A stretch of 64,000 bases of DNA from Thermoproteota archaeon (GTDB taxonomy: Archaea > Korarchaeota > Korarchaeia > Korarchaeales > Korarchaeaceae), in contig JAOZFI010000036.1 in assembly GCA_027491395.1 (NCBI GenBank), forward strand, positions 1-64,000, given 5' to 3'. Below are positions 55,352 through 64,000 of this stretch, piece after piece. The notes beneath the pieces were generated by a model. It ran no database searches. It was not told the DNA's origin and saw only the letters and a program-made list of their open reading frames with translations. Every line of letters starts with the position of its first letter. Positions within the stretch are counted from its first letter, which is position 1. A program made the translations under genes and the position numbers.

Positions 55352-58287
55352 ATGAATACCCTCCGACCGTCTACCTCCCATTCCTTTCCGAAGGAACTCC
55401 CTGGCACCTCTCTCTCATTGCTAATGAATTTTATAACGTTCGCATCGGAGTCCCACGCTATCTCATCGTAGTACCTCTCCAGCGCCCTTTTTACATCCTC
55501 GTCACCTTGCACATAGACTTCTATCCTCTCCAAACCTATGGTGAGACCTAATTCCTTTCTCATAAGCTGTATCCTCCTAGTAAGCTCCCTAGCGAGACCT
55601 CCCAGAATCTCCTCATCACCCATCTCCAAATTGAGGAACACGCTTCCCTCACTAAAGTCGGCATGGGCCCATTTTCCGTCAGTGGGCGCCTCTCCTAATC
55701 TAACCTCTCTCACATTCGCCTCCGTGACCAGCACATCTTTGAAGACCTCGACGGCCCTCCTAACCATATCATTCTCAGTAACGACGACCAGTTCCCTCAA
55801 AGGCTGCCTCTTCCTTATCCCGGCGTTCGATCGAGCAAATCCTGACGCGCTGATTATAGATCTGATGTGCCTCATCATATCCTCCAGCTCAGGATCGATC
55901 ATCCCGTCATCCGGATCCTTCAACAGGAGGAAGTTCACGCTATCTGGATCGTTCTCTCCTCTAAACGATTCCAAGTATATCTTCTCAGACATGAGCGGTG
56001 CGAAGATGGATAGGTAGGGCAAGGTCTCCCTCAGCACATGGAAGAGCACCTTTCCCCATTGGTCGGCCACGGATCTATCCTTTGATCTCAGCTTCTTCCT
56101 AGCTACCCTAAGATACAGGTGACTCAGGTCATCTATCAGGAACGAGAGGATCTCGTTGCTTGCTACATGGAGGTGATATTCGTTCATGCTCTCCCTGACC
56201 CTCTTCATCATGGAATGAAGCCTAGACAGAACCCACCTGTTAACAGGATCCAGCTCCTCCTTGGGAGGGAGCTGACCCAATTCCCTATCCCTAAGATAAG
56301 TTGTAGCGAATACGTAAACGTTCCATATGACTGAGAGGCGTCTCTCCATCTCCTTGAGTCCCTTCCAGGAGAACCTCAGGTCCTGCCACGGTACTTTGGT
56401 GAGGACGAAGAACCTGAAAGTGTCCCTAGCTACATTCTTCAAGATCTCCGGAGGAGGCACATAGTTCCCCAAGCGTTTGTGCATCTCCCTTCCCTTCTCA
56501 TCTAACATGAAGCCGTGCATTAGGACGGACCTGTAAGGCACTTGGTTGAAGAGGAGGGTCCCCATCCTCAGGAGGCTGAAGAACCACCCCCTTATCTGAT
56601 CATGTCCCTCCGTTATGAAATCGACGGGGAATATCTCTTGGAAGACTTCCCTGTTCCTATGAGGATACCCGACGCTGGCGAAAAAGGATACACCAGAGTC
56701 ATACCACACATCCATTATATCAGGGACCCTCCTCATCTCTCCCCCGCACTCGGGGCATTTCCATGTAACCCCATCGACCCATGGCCTATGTAGGTCCTCT
56801 AGCTTGGCTCCAGCCTTCTCCTCGATCTCCTTGGCAGAGCCTATTACCTCTACATGACCACAGCTCTCGCATCTCCAAATCGGTAGCGGAATGCCCCAAT
56901 ACCTCTGCCTCGATATTATCCAGTCCTCCAAGCCAAGCAGCCAGTCCCTGAACCTTCTCTCCCCACCCCACTTGGGGACCCACTTGGCCCTACCGCTCTC
57001 CTCGAGCAGCTTCTCTCTCAGGTCGGTCAGCTTGACGAACCACTGCTTGGTTGTCCTTATTATCAGCGGCGTGTCGCACCTCCAGCAAACGGGATACTTG
57101 TGTATAACGGTCCCCCTGTGGAACAGAGCGCCTCTCTCATCCAGATCTTCAATTATTATGTTGTTCGCTTCCCTCACTTGGAGACCAGCATACTTACCGG
57201 CGTCCTCAGTGAACCTACCCCTCTCATCCACTGGACTGACGACGGGCAGGCCGTACCTCATGCCGACCTCGAAATCCTCCTTACCGTGACCGGGAGCGCT
57301 ATGCACGCACCCGCTACCTTCTTCCATAGTGACATACTCCTCACTTAGCACGACCCTGTGCTCATCCTTGAGCCTCTGCTGAACAGAAACTAGGTCCTCT
57401 AGAGGATGCTCATACTTCAGACCTTCAAGCGTACGTCCCTCAAACTCCTCCACGATCTCGTACTTCTCTATCCCCGCATCCTTCATCACGGCCTCTAACC
57501 TAGCCTTAGCTAGGATGAGCAGGTCCCTACCGACCCTGACTTTGACATACTTCTCGTTAGGGTGCACCATGACCGCTACATTGCCGGGCAGGGTCCACGG
57601 AGTGGTCGTCCATATGAGAAGGTACTCGTTCTCACTCCCTCGAACCCTGAACTTGACGTATATGGAGGGATCCATCAGGTCCTTGTAGCTCTCACTTACC
57701 TCGTAGTCTGATAGAACGGTCTCGCATCTGGGACACCAGTGAACGGGCCTTTCTCCTTCGTAGAGTCTCCCGCTTTCCCAAATCTTCTTCACGCCCCACC
57801 AGGCGCTCTCTATGTATTCGTTCTCGAATGTCCTGTATGGACGATCCCAATCCATCGATACCGCGAACTCCTTGAAGTGCCCGGTCATGGATTTCAGATT
57901 CTTGGTCGCTAGCTCCTTACATTTCAAAACGAACTTGTCTATCCCGTAATTCTCAATGTCCTTCTTGGATGTGAAGCCCAAGGCCTTCTCGGTCATCACC
58001 TCTATGGGGAGGCCGTGAGTGTCCCATCCTGGTTTATCCAAGACGTCGTATCCCTCTCCCCTCTTGAACCTGATTACCGAGTCCTTGATTATCTTGTTCC
58101 ACACGGTTCCCGGATGGGGCATGTCAGATGACGGATAGGGGGGGCCATCTAGGAAGTGAAACCTCTTACTACCCTTCCTAGCATCTCTCAGCCTTTCGTA
58201 GACCCTAGCTTCATCCCAGAACTTCAGTATCTCAGGCTCGTACTTCTTGGGATCGAAATTCCTAGTCAGTTGCCTTACCCTGCTCAT
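55330..58287 (-). CDS. ileS: isoleucyl-tRNA synthetase
   Basis: DGPPYPSSDMPHPGTVWNKIIKD (HIGH-type), GWDTHGLPIE, MHGFMLDEKGREMHKRLGNYV (KMSKS-type). Confidence 0.95.
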   Translation of the reverse strand: MSRVRQLTRNFDPKKYEPEILKFWDEARVYERLRDARKGSKRFHFLDGPPYPSSDMPHPGTVWNKIIKDSVIRFKRGEGYDVLDKPGWDTHGLPIEVMTEKALGFTSKKDIENYGIDKFVLKCKELATKNLKSMTGHFKEFAVSMDWDRPYRTFENEYIESAWWGVKKIWESGRLYEGERPVHWCPRCETVLSDYEVSESYKDLMDPSIYVKFRVRGSENEYLLIWTTTPWTLPGNVAVMVHPNEKYVKVRVGRDLLILAKARLEAVMKDAGIEKYEIVEEFEGRTLEGLKYEHPLEDLVSVQQRLKDEHRVVLSEEYVTMEEGSGCVHSAPGHGKEDFEVGMRYGLPVVSPVDERGRFTEDAGKYAGLQVREANNIIIEDLDERGALFHRGTVIHKYPVCWRCDTPLIIRTTKQWFVKLTDLREKLLEESGRAKWVPKWGGERRFRDWLLGLEDWIISRQRYWGIPLPIWRCESCGHVEVIGSAKEIEEKAGAKLEDLHRPWVDGVTWKCPECGGEMRRVPDIMDVWYDSGVSFFASVGYPHRNREVFQEIFPVDFITEGHDQIRGWFFSLLRMGTLLFNQVPYRSVLMHGFMLDEKGREMHKRLGNYVPPPEILKNVARDTFRFFVLTKVPWQDLRFSWKGLKEMERRLSVIWNVYVFATTYLRDRELGQLPPKEELDPVNRWVLSRLHSMMKRVRESMNEYHLHVASNEILSFLIDDLSHLYLRVARKKLRSKDRSVADQWGKVLFHVLRETLPYLSIFAPLMSEKIYLESFRGENDPDSVNFLLLKDPDDGMIDPELEDMMRHIRSIISASGFARSNAGIRKRQPLRELVVVTENDMVRRAVEVFKDVLVTEANVREVRLGEAPTDGKWAHADFSEGSVFLNLEMGDEEILGGLARELTRRIQLMRKELGLTIGLERIEVYVQGDEDVKRALERYYDEIAWDSDANVIKFISNEREVPGSSFGKEWEVDGRRVFIWVKKVE

Positions 58288-58334
58288 TTCCTAGGGCACC
58301 TCGCTGCGTGCTCACTCCTACGTCGACCTTCAAG

Positions 58335-58342
58335 TTTATAAA
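58335..58342 (+). promoter_or_regulatory. putative TATA box of the 5S rRNA gene
   Basis: caagtttataaatgag about 25 nt upstream of the 5S start. Confidence 0.55.
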
Positions 58343-58363
58343 TGAGAGCGAATACCCCCCTAC

Positions 58364-58492
58364 GAGGGCGAGCGGCCATAGCGGCCGGGGACACACCCGG
58401 ACTCATTCCGAACCCGGAAGTTAAGCCCGGCCGCGTTCCGCGGAGTACTGAGCTCCGTAAGGGCTCGGGAAACGCGGAAGCCGCTAAGCCCC
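58364..58492 (+). rRNA. rrf: 5S rRNA
   Basis: Conserved cattccgaacccggaagttaagc core; terminal helix gggcgagcgg / ccgctaagccc; boundaries approximate. Confidence 0.92.
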
Positions 58493-58493
58493 C

Positions 58494-59609
58494 TTAACAT
58501 GTGTGCAGCAACTCATCCGCACCTACCTTCTCCGCTACATTTACGAAATCCTTCCATTTACCTTTAGTCTTCGGCTTCTTAGGGACGAATGGGCACGAAA
58601 TATCATACGATACGGATACATCATAGGTCCCGACCTCCTTCGCTAGCTTGACTATATCGTCCTTATCCATCCCTATCAAGGGCCTGAGAACTGGCTTTTC
58701 TAAGCACCTGCTCTCCACCTCTAGGTTATCTAGGGTCTGACTCGCCACTTGGCCTAGGGAGTCGCCCGTGACTATGGCGCTGGCTCCCATCTCCTTGGCC
58801 ATCTTATTGGCGATGACGAGCATCCTCCTTTTGCAGAGGAGGCATGTCCACTCCCTTGCGCCCCTCTCGACGAACTCCTTCAGGGCCGATCCATGTTCTA
58901 TCACCACAGGCTTGAACTTAGCGCCATGGGAGTACCGCTTCAGCACAGAGACTATCTCTCTGAATCCTCTCTCCTCCTCTGGTGTCTTCCTGAAGTGAAC
59001 AGGTATGACTGCGGCGCCTCTCCTCATCATAAGCCAGGCGGCCACGGGGCTGTCTATACCGCTGGATATGAGGGCGATCACTTTCCCCTGACTGCCAACG
59101 GGAAGCCCACCGTATCCCTCTATCCTCTCATCGGTAATGTAGGCCTTGCCCGCCACTATCTCTATAATTATCTCCTGGTCTGGACTACTAAGATCGACGG
59201 GCTTTCCCGTATTTCCCTTTATCAGCCCGCCGACCTCTCTGGCCAACTCCATTGACGTTAGGGGAAAGTCCTTGGTGACTCTCTGGACCCTGACAGCGAA
59301 ACTACCTTCCTTCTGGGTGGCTATCGAGAGGGCCACTCTCTTTATCTCATCTATCTGGGCTTCGGTCTCGATGGAGGGGCTGTAGGACTTCACACCGAAC
59401 ACCCACTTGGTGACCTCCCTGACCCGAGGATCTGATGTGTATACCACAATTCTGCTAGCTCTCTTGACGATCTTGATGAAGTGAACTCCTTCCGCTCTGA
59501 AGGTCTCCTCCAAATTCCTGATCAATAATCTCTCCATCTCTCTCCTGACGTGCGAGGATTTCAGGCCTATCTCGGAGTACCTCACTATCAGGGAGTTGAA
59601 CTTATTCAA
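58494..59609 (-). CDS. thiI: tRNA 4-thiouridine synthetase ThiI (no rhodanese domain)
   Basis: IVRYSEIGLKSSHVRREMERLL, THUMP region, PP-loop ALISSGIDSPVAAWLMMRRG, CLLCKRRM, TGDSLGQVASQTLDNL. Confidence 0.93.
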   Translation of the reverse strand: MNKFNSLIVRYSEIGLKSSHVRREMERLLIRNLEETFRAEGVHFIKIVKRASRIVVYTSDPRVREVTKWVFGVKSYSPSIETEAQIDEIKRVALSIATQKEGSFAVRVQRVTKDFPLTSMELAREVGGLIKGNTGKPVDLSSPDQEIIIEIVAGKAYITDERIEGYGGLPVGSQGKVIALISSGIDSPVAAWLMMRRGAAVIPVHFRKTPEEERGFREIVSVLKRYSHGAKFKPVVIEHGSALKEFVERGAREWTCLLCKRRMLVIANKMAKEMGASAIVTGDSLGQVASQTLDNLEVESRCLEKPVLRPLIGMDKDDIVKLAKEVGTYDVSVSYDISCPFVPKKPKTKGKWKDFVNVAEKVGADELLHTC

Positions 59610-59692
59610 AGGATCACCGGGCTACTTGGATGTCTTCCCAAAAATCTATCGCTGCTTATCGCGAGATGTCCGATAAAGATTTTACGAGCAAC

Positions 59693-59719
59693 AGGAGGCG
59701 AAACCTTAAAGCGCCTCCT
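59693..59719 (+). promoter_or_regulatory. inverted repeat upstream of polB
   Basis: AGGAGGCG aaaccttaaag CGCCTCCT, 8-bp arms, 24 nt before the ATG. Confidence 0.5.
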
Positions 59720-59742
59720 CATCTAATTAGGAGAGGAGCATC

Positions 59743-61959
59743 ATGCCCCCGATTTACTACCACTTGGAGGATTCAGAAGGAGCGGTGGAGGTGTGGTTCA
59801 CTGGAGGGACCAGCAGGAAGGTGAAGCACAGGCCCTATTTCTACACGCTCCCAGATGAGGAGACAAAGGTTTCTGGCTTCATAGAGAAGGAGAGGGTAAG
59901 GGCCAAGGTGATGGGCGTAGAGAAGGAGCTGATAAAGTTCTACTTCTTGGACGACAAGGCTAGGAAGAAGGCTGCCAAGAAGGTGGAGAGACCCTTCGAT
60001 CTGGACGTCCCTCCTTGGTTTCAATTCTGCGTGGATCACGAGCTAATCCCGTTCTCACAACTGGATGAGGACCTGAAACCTGTCGGAGAACTCGGTGGAC
60101 TAGAGAACCTCAAGAAGGTCTTCTTTTCGGGGTTGGTATACAGCGATGAGGGTTTTCCTATCGAGGGAAAGAGCCCGGTGGTAGCCATCGCTTATGCCAT
60201 CGATGATGGCCCCATAGAGACGATCGCGACGGAGGACTTAGATGATTCGACTGTACTCAGGGAATTCATTTCGATGATCAGAACTGAGGACCCAGATGCC
60301 TTAGTTGGATACGGCCACGATGCCGACGAGTTCAAGCACATTATGGCCCGGGCCAAGCTCCATGGGATCAAACTGGCGATAGGGAGAGACGGTTCTGAGC
60401 CCCAAGAGACGGGTAGGTTCTTCAGGGGGACCATACTGGTTGAGAATAGGATAAGAGGGAGGGCCAACTTGGACATCTTTCCCATTGCTTGGAGGGATTT
60501 CCCACAACTCCCAGAGAGGACATGGTATGAGCTAGCCGACGAAATAGGTGTGGAGAGGCCCAAGGTGCTGATGAAGTTTAGGGTCGCGGAAGCTTGGAGA
60601 TCGAACAGGGAAGAGGCCATCAGCTATCTGAAACAGAAGCTCCACACGATAAGGGAGATATACGGGAGGTTGATGGATCATCAGGCCGAACTCTCTAAAC
60701 TTACCCTGAGACCCATTCATAGACTGATCAGGACCCCTGTGGGTGAAATAGTCGAATCTTACGTCATTAGAGAGGCGAAATCCCACGGGTGGGTGTTTCC
60801 TCTCAAGGAGGCGAGAAGGGAGAGCGGATATGAGGGCGGTTACGTCTGGCTGAAATCACCAGGTATGTACGAGGAGATAGGCTACCTCGATTTCGCCAGC
60901 ATGTACCCTTCAATCATGGCTCATCATAATATAAGCTTCGAGACTGTCGATCCCTCCCCGGAACTCTGTGAGGAAGTCGAGGATGTAGAGGTAGAGGGAG
61001 TCGTTGCGAGGATCTGTAGAGATGTGAGGGGTCTTGTTCCAATACTGGTCGGAAAGCTGATGGAGGAGAGATCAGCGATCAAGGCTAAGATGAAAGAAAT
61101 TCCACCAGATGATCCCGAGTACAAGAGGTTGGATGCTCTCCAGAAGGCCGTTAAGGTCGTTACTAATGCCATGTATGGCTACATGGGTTGGACGAACGCC
61201 CTCCTCATGAATGTGAAGGCGGCTAGGATAACCTCAGCATACGGGAGGTATTACATAAAGGAGGTGAGGGAGAGAGCCGAGTCCAAGGGACTCACCGTGA
61301 TCTACATAGACACGGATGGGATTCAACTCGTGGGGGGAAAGAGAGAGGACTACGAAGAGCTGCTCGAGGTGGTGAATAAGGACCTCCCCATAAGGATCGA
61401 GTTGGAGTACATCGCCGAGAGAGGGATCTACGTCGCGAAGAAGAAGTACGCACATCTAGTGGAGGGCAGGCTCATCGCTAAGGGATTCGAGTTCGTCAGG
61501 AGGGACTATCCATCCATAATAAAGGAGGCCCAGAAGAAGGTAGTTGAAATGGCCCTCAGGGGGAGCGATCTAGATGAGATAAGGAGATTGATCAACGAGT
61601 ACAGAAGCAAGATCTTAAATAGGGAGGTAAGAAAAGAGGATCTCATCATCATAGAGACCATGGGCAAGGAACTGGACAAGTTCGAGAGAAGGACCAAGGG
61701 ATTCTACGTGGCGATGTGGCTGCTAGAGAGGAAAGGTATAGAGGTGCATAGAGGGCAAGTCCTAAGGATCCTCATAGTGAAAGGACCAGGAAGTGTTAAC
61801 GAGAGAGCTAGACCGGCCGAGTTCTTCGATCTAGATGACGTGGATTTGGACTACTACGTGAAGCTCTTCGATCAGGTTATGGAGAGGACCCTATCCTCCC
61901 TCAAGAAAGTCGGAATATCTGAGAAGAGGACAGGGGGGTTGGAGGAGTGGTTCGGATGA
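59743..61959 (+). CDS. polB: family-B DNA polymerase with apparently inactivated 3'-5' exonuclease domain
   Basis: Polymerase motifs YLDFASMYPSIM, KAVKVVTNAMYGYMG, VIYIDTDGIQLV; HGIKLAIGRDGSEP as in PolB3-type enzymes. Confidence 0.92.
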   Translation: MPPIYYHLEDSEGAVEVWFTGGTSRKVKHRPYFYTLPDEETKVSGFIEKERVRAKVMGVEKELIKFYFLDDKARKKAAKKVERPFDLDVPPWFQFCVDHELIPFSQLDEDLKPVGELGGLENLKKVFFSGLVYSDEGFPIEGKSPVVAIAYAIDDGPIETIATEDLDDSTVLREFISMIRTEDPDALVGYGHDADEFKHIMARAKLHGIKLAIGRDGSEPQETGRFFRGTILVENRIRGRANLDIFPIAWRDFPQLPERTWYELADEIGVERPKVLMKFRVAEAWRSNREEAISYLKQKLHTIREIYGRLMDHQAELSKLTLRPIHRLIRTPVGEIVESYVIREAKSHGWVFPLKEARRESGYEGGYVWLKSPGMYEEIGYLDFASMYPSIMAHHNISFETVDPSPELCEEVEDVEVEGVVARICRDVRGLVPILVGKLMEERSAIKAKMKEIPPDDPEYKRLDALQKAVKVVTNAMYGYMGWTNALLMNVKAARITSAYGRYYIKEVRERAESKGLTVIYIDTDGIQLVGGKREDYEELLEVVNKDLPIRIELEYIAERGIYVAKKKYAHLVEGRLIAKGFEFVRRDYPSIIKEAQKKVVEMALRGSDLDEIRRLINEYRSKILNREVRKEDLIIIETMGKELDKFERRTKGFYVAMWLLERKGIEVHRGQVLRILIVKGPGSVNERARPAEFFDLDDVDLDYYVKLFDQVMERTLSSLKKVGISEKRTGGLEEWFG

Positions 61960-61966
61960 CCCCCCC

Positions 61967-62308
61967 TCATACCTTGAGGAACTTGAGAGGGAGCTTAGAG
62001 GACCCTCTCTTCCTGTAGGGCCTGTTCAGGGGAATGGCTATCTTCCTCTCCTCCTCGGACCTAGGTCTCACGATTCCTAGGTAGACCGCGCAACTTATGC
62101 AGTAGTACCTAGTCTCGAGCCTCTTGGATATGTAGGCCCCCTGTCTCTCTAAGTCCTTCCCGAGACTTCCACCAACAGGCGACACCCACCTAGTCACCTT
62201 AACCGCCTTATCAGCTGGGACCGCTCTCCCACACTGATAGCACTGGACTATCCTCTCGTGGCCCGAACCACCCAGTTTCCTACCTCTGTTTTTCCTCTTC
62301 TTAGGCAT
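61967..62308 (-). CDS. rps26e: ribosomal protein S26e
   Basis: MPKKRKNRGRKLGGSGHERIVQCYQCGRAVPADKAVKV...LETRYYCISCAVYLGIVRPRSEEER. Confidence 0.9.
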   Translation of the reverse strand: MPKKRKNRGRKLGGSGHERIVQCYQCGRAVPADKAVKVTRWVSPVGGSLGKDLERQGAYISKRLETRYYCISCAVYLGIVRPRSEEERKIAIPLNRPYRKRGSSKLPLKFLKV

Positions 62309-62445
62309 ACATTTCCCTAGCGAACTGAGATGATCTGTGAAAATAAAGGTTTCCTTCTATGCTGTCCAACAACTGCAATCAGTTGGCGAGGGATTTTGGA
62401 GGTAAAGAAAGGAAATCATAAGGAGAGGAGACCGGACTTCGGTGA

Positions 62446-63885
62446 TCAGTAGGATCTTCCTATCCATGCCCTGTGTTTCGCCTCTCTTCCACAGATAACG
62501 CACTTCTCCCCCTTGCCCTCAAGTGCGTTTTCCTCGTACCCCAATATACCGTATCCAATCTCTTCCTCTACTTCGTGCCCGCACTCCTCTAGACCGCACC
62601 AAGGGAACGACACAATCTTCTCGCCCACGTTTTCTCTGATCTCCTCTACTGTTTTAGCATGCACCGTCCTCTTTTCAAAGTATTCCTTGGCCTGCCTCCT
62701 CATCTCCTCCTCTATTTCACCGAGAAGGGGTTCAATTCTGCTCCTGAGGTCTTCGAATGGAACTAGAGACCTCTCCATGGTGTCCCTCCTGAAGAGGGTC
62801 AAGGTCCTCTCCTCGTACTCCTTCCTACCCACTTCAATCCTTACGGGTACGCCCTTCATCTCCCACTTGAAGAACTTGTATCCCGGCCTCTCATCGGTAT
62901 CATCCAGCTCGACCCTGTAATCACCGACGAGGGCGTTATAGACCTCCTTGGCGTATTCAAGCACCTTATCCTCATACCCCTTCGATGGGATAGGTACCAC
63001 GACGATCTGAATTGGAGCAAGCTTGGGCGGGAGTTTCAATCCCCTATCGTCTCCATGTATGGCTATCAGGGCCGCTAGAGACCTCTCAGATATCCCGAAG
63101 GAGGTGGTATTGACGTTCCTCTTCTCCCCGTTCTCGTCCATGTACTCCAAGCCGTAGGTCCTAGCGAACAGGTCACCGAAGTTTATGGCACTTCCAAGTT
63201 CCAAGGCCTTCCCATCGGGCATTATGGTTATCAAATCGTAGTTGTACTTGGCCCCGGGGAATGTGTCCCAAGGAGTGGTCTTCACCACCACATAGGGGAC
63301 TAGGAGCTCGTCATAGAACTTCTTGTAGATCCACACCTCAAGCTCCACCTGCTTCACCGCATCCTCGTAAGTGGCGTGGAATGTATGCCCCTCCTTGAAG
63401 AACACGATCTCCCTGACCCTCAGCATGGGCCTAGTGGCCTTAGTCTCGTACCTGTACACCGGAACGATCTGGTAGATCCTGAGCGGTAAGTCCTTGTAGC
63501 TCGTTATCCACCTGTTCAGGACTTCGTACATAATGGCCTCGCTGGTTGGCCTTAACGCTAGCTTCTCCTTTATCTCCTGCTTACCCAGTCGGGTTATCCA
63601 GTAAATGGAATCCTCAAAGCCCTTGATGAATCTGAACTCCCTGCTCAAAACTCCCTCCGGCACCACGCCCGGGAAGTACACCCTCCTATGCCCAGTCTGT
63701 CTCATCAGCCTCTCCATGACGTTCATCACGTTCTCCATGAGTTCATAGCCGAAGGGAAGCCATACGTACATCCCCTTGACTGGATATCTCTCATCCAAGA
63801 TTTCCGCCTTGAAAAGGACCTCATCGAACCATCTGGAGAAGTTCTCTCCCTTAGGAGTTAGTTCGAACGCTTCTCTTTCCGACAT
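62446..63885 (-). CDS. proS: prolyl-tRNA synthetase (archaeal/eukaryotic type)
   Basis: FSRWFDEVLFKAEILDERYPVKGMYVWLPFGYELMENVM, LALRPTSEAIMYEV, PMLRVREIVFFKEGHTFHAT, C-terminal CGREAKHRAWIGRSY. Confidence 0.95.
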   Translation of the reverse strand: MSEREAFELTPKGENFSRWFDEVLFKAEILDERYPVKGMYVWLPFGYELMENVMNVMERLMRQTGHRRVYFPGVVPEGVLSREFRFIKGFEDSIYWITRLGKQEIKEKLALRPTSEAIMYEVLNRWITSYKDLPLRIYQIVPVYRYETKATRPMLRVREIVFFKEGHTFHATYEDAVKQVELEVWIYKKFYDELLVPYVVVKTTPWDTFPGAKYNYDLITIMPDGKALELGSAINFGDLFARTYGLEYMDENGEKRNVNTTSFGISERSLAALIAIHGDDRGLKLPPKLAPIQIVVVPIPSKGYEDKVLEYAKEVYNALVGDYRVELDDTDERPGYKFFKWEMKGVPVRIEVGRKEYEERTLTLFRRDTMERSLVPFEDLRSRIEPLLGEIEEEMRRQAKEYFEKRTVHAKTVEEIRENVGEKIVSFPWCGLEECGHEVEEEIGYGILGYEENALEGKGEKCVICGREAKHRAWIGRSY

Positions 63886-63923
63886 GTTCCCGCCTCGCCC
63901 TGCTCAACCTTCCGAGTCAGTCC

Positions 63924-64000
63924 CTATCTAAAAACTATGCCGATTGATCTGAGGAAGTCCTCCCTCTCGGATACTCTAAGCACATTGAACCTCATCCCTG
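63924..64000 (-). CDS. 3' end of an unidentified minus-strand ORF (partial)
   Basis: Reading ...MRFNVLRVSEREDFLRSIGIVFR* with TAG at 63924-63926; continues off the right edge. Confidence 0.35.
   Translation of the reverse strand, partial: GMRFNVLRVSEREDFLRSIGIVFR

Noticed and set aside
60192-60620. 142-aa minus-strand ORF
   Set aside because: Antisense to polB; Ser/Leu-rich shadow ORF.

Overview
The window is a gene-dense archaeal chromosome segment of about 64 kb, mostly housekeeping. S26e, RadA, archaeal-type PolB, PolB-independent TATA signals, DUF2070, PAC2-family proteins, a Sec61-beta-like protein and a stand-alone 5S rRNA point to a thermophilic TACK-type archaeon. A korarchaeal or related lineage is my guess, not proven. 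Contents include a branched-chain amino acid ABC transporter (window edge), OTC and carbamate kinase, TrpB2, HisS/HisD, a CoA-transferase, a MacB-like ABC operon with a CARDB-like partner, tRNA-Lys(TTT), GlyS, a pyruvate:ferredoxin oxidoreductase operon, SurE, an SPFH protein, two PAC2 paralogues, TtuA with a ThiS-like protein, RadA, Prs, Tmk, Thg1, AspS, IleS, 5S rRNA, ThiI, a family-B DNA polymerase, S26e and ProS. I saw no CRISPR array, prophage or insertion sequence. The observations most worth following are: (1) a PolB with intact polymerase motifs but all three exonuclease motifs apparently lost; (2) two genes, porG and cutA, that appear to start at CTG, each with a Shine-Dalgarno-like sequence at 5-nt spacing; (3) a Tat signal peptide separated from its hisD-coupled ATG by an apparent single-base frameshift; (4) a ThiS-like protein next to TtuA that lacks the C-terminal GG; (5) a degenerate DHH/Cdc45-like protein; (6) a LysW-like zinc ribbon with a tandemly duplicated acidic tail. 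All calls come from reading the sequence and recalled family motifs; no searches were run.
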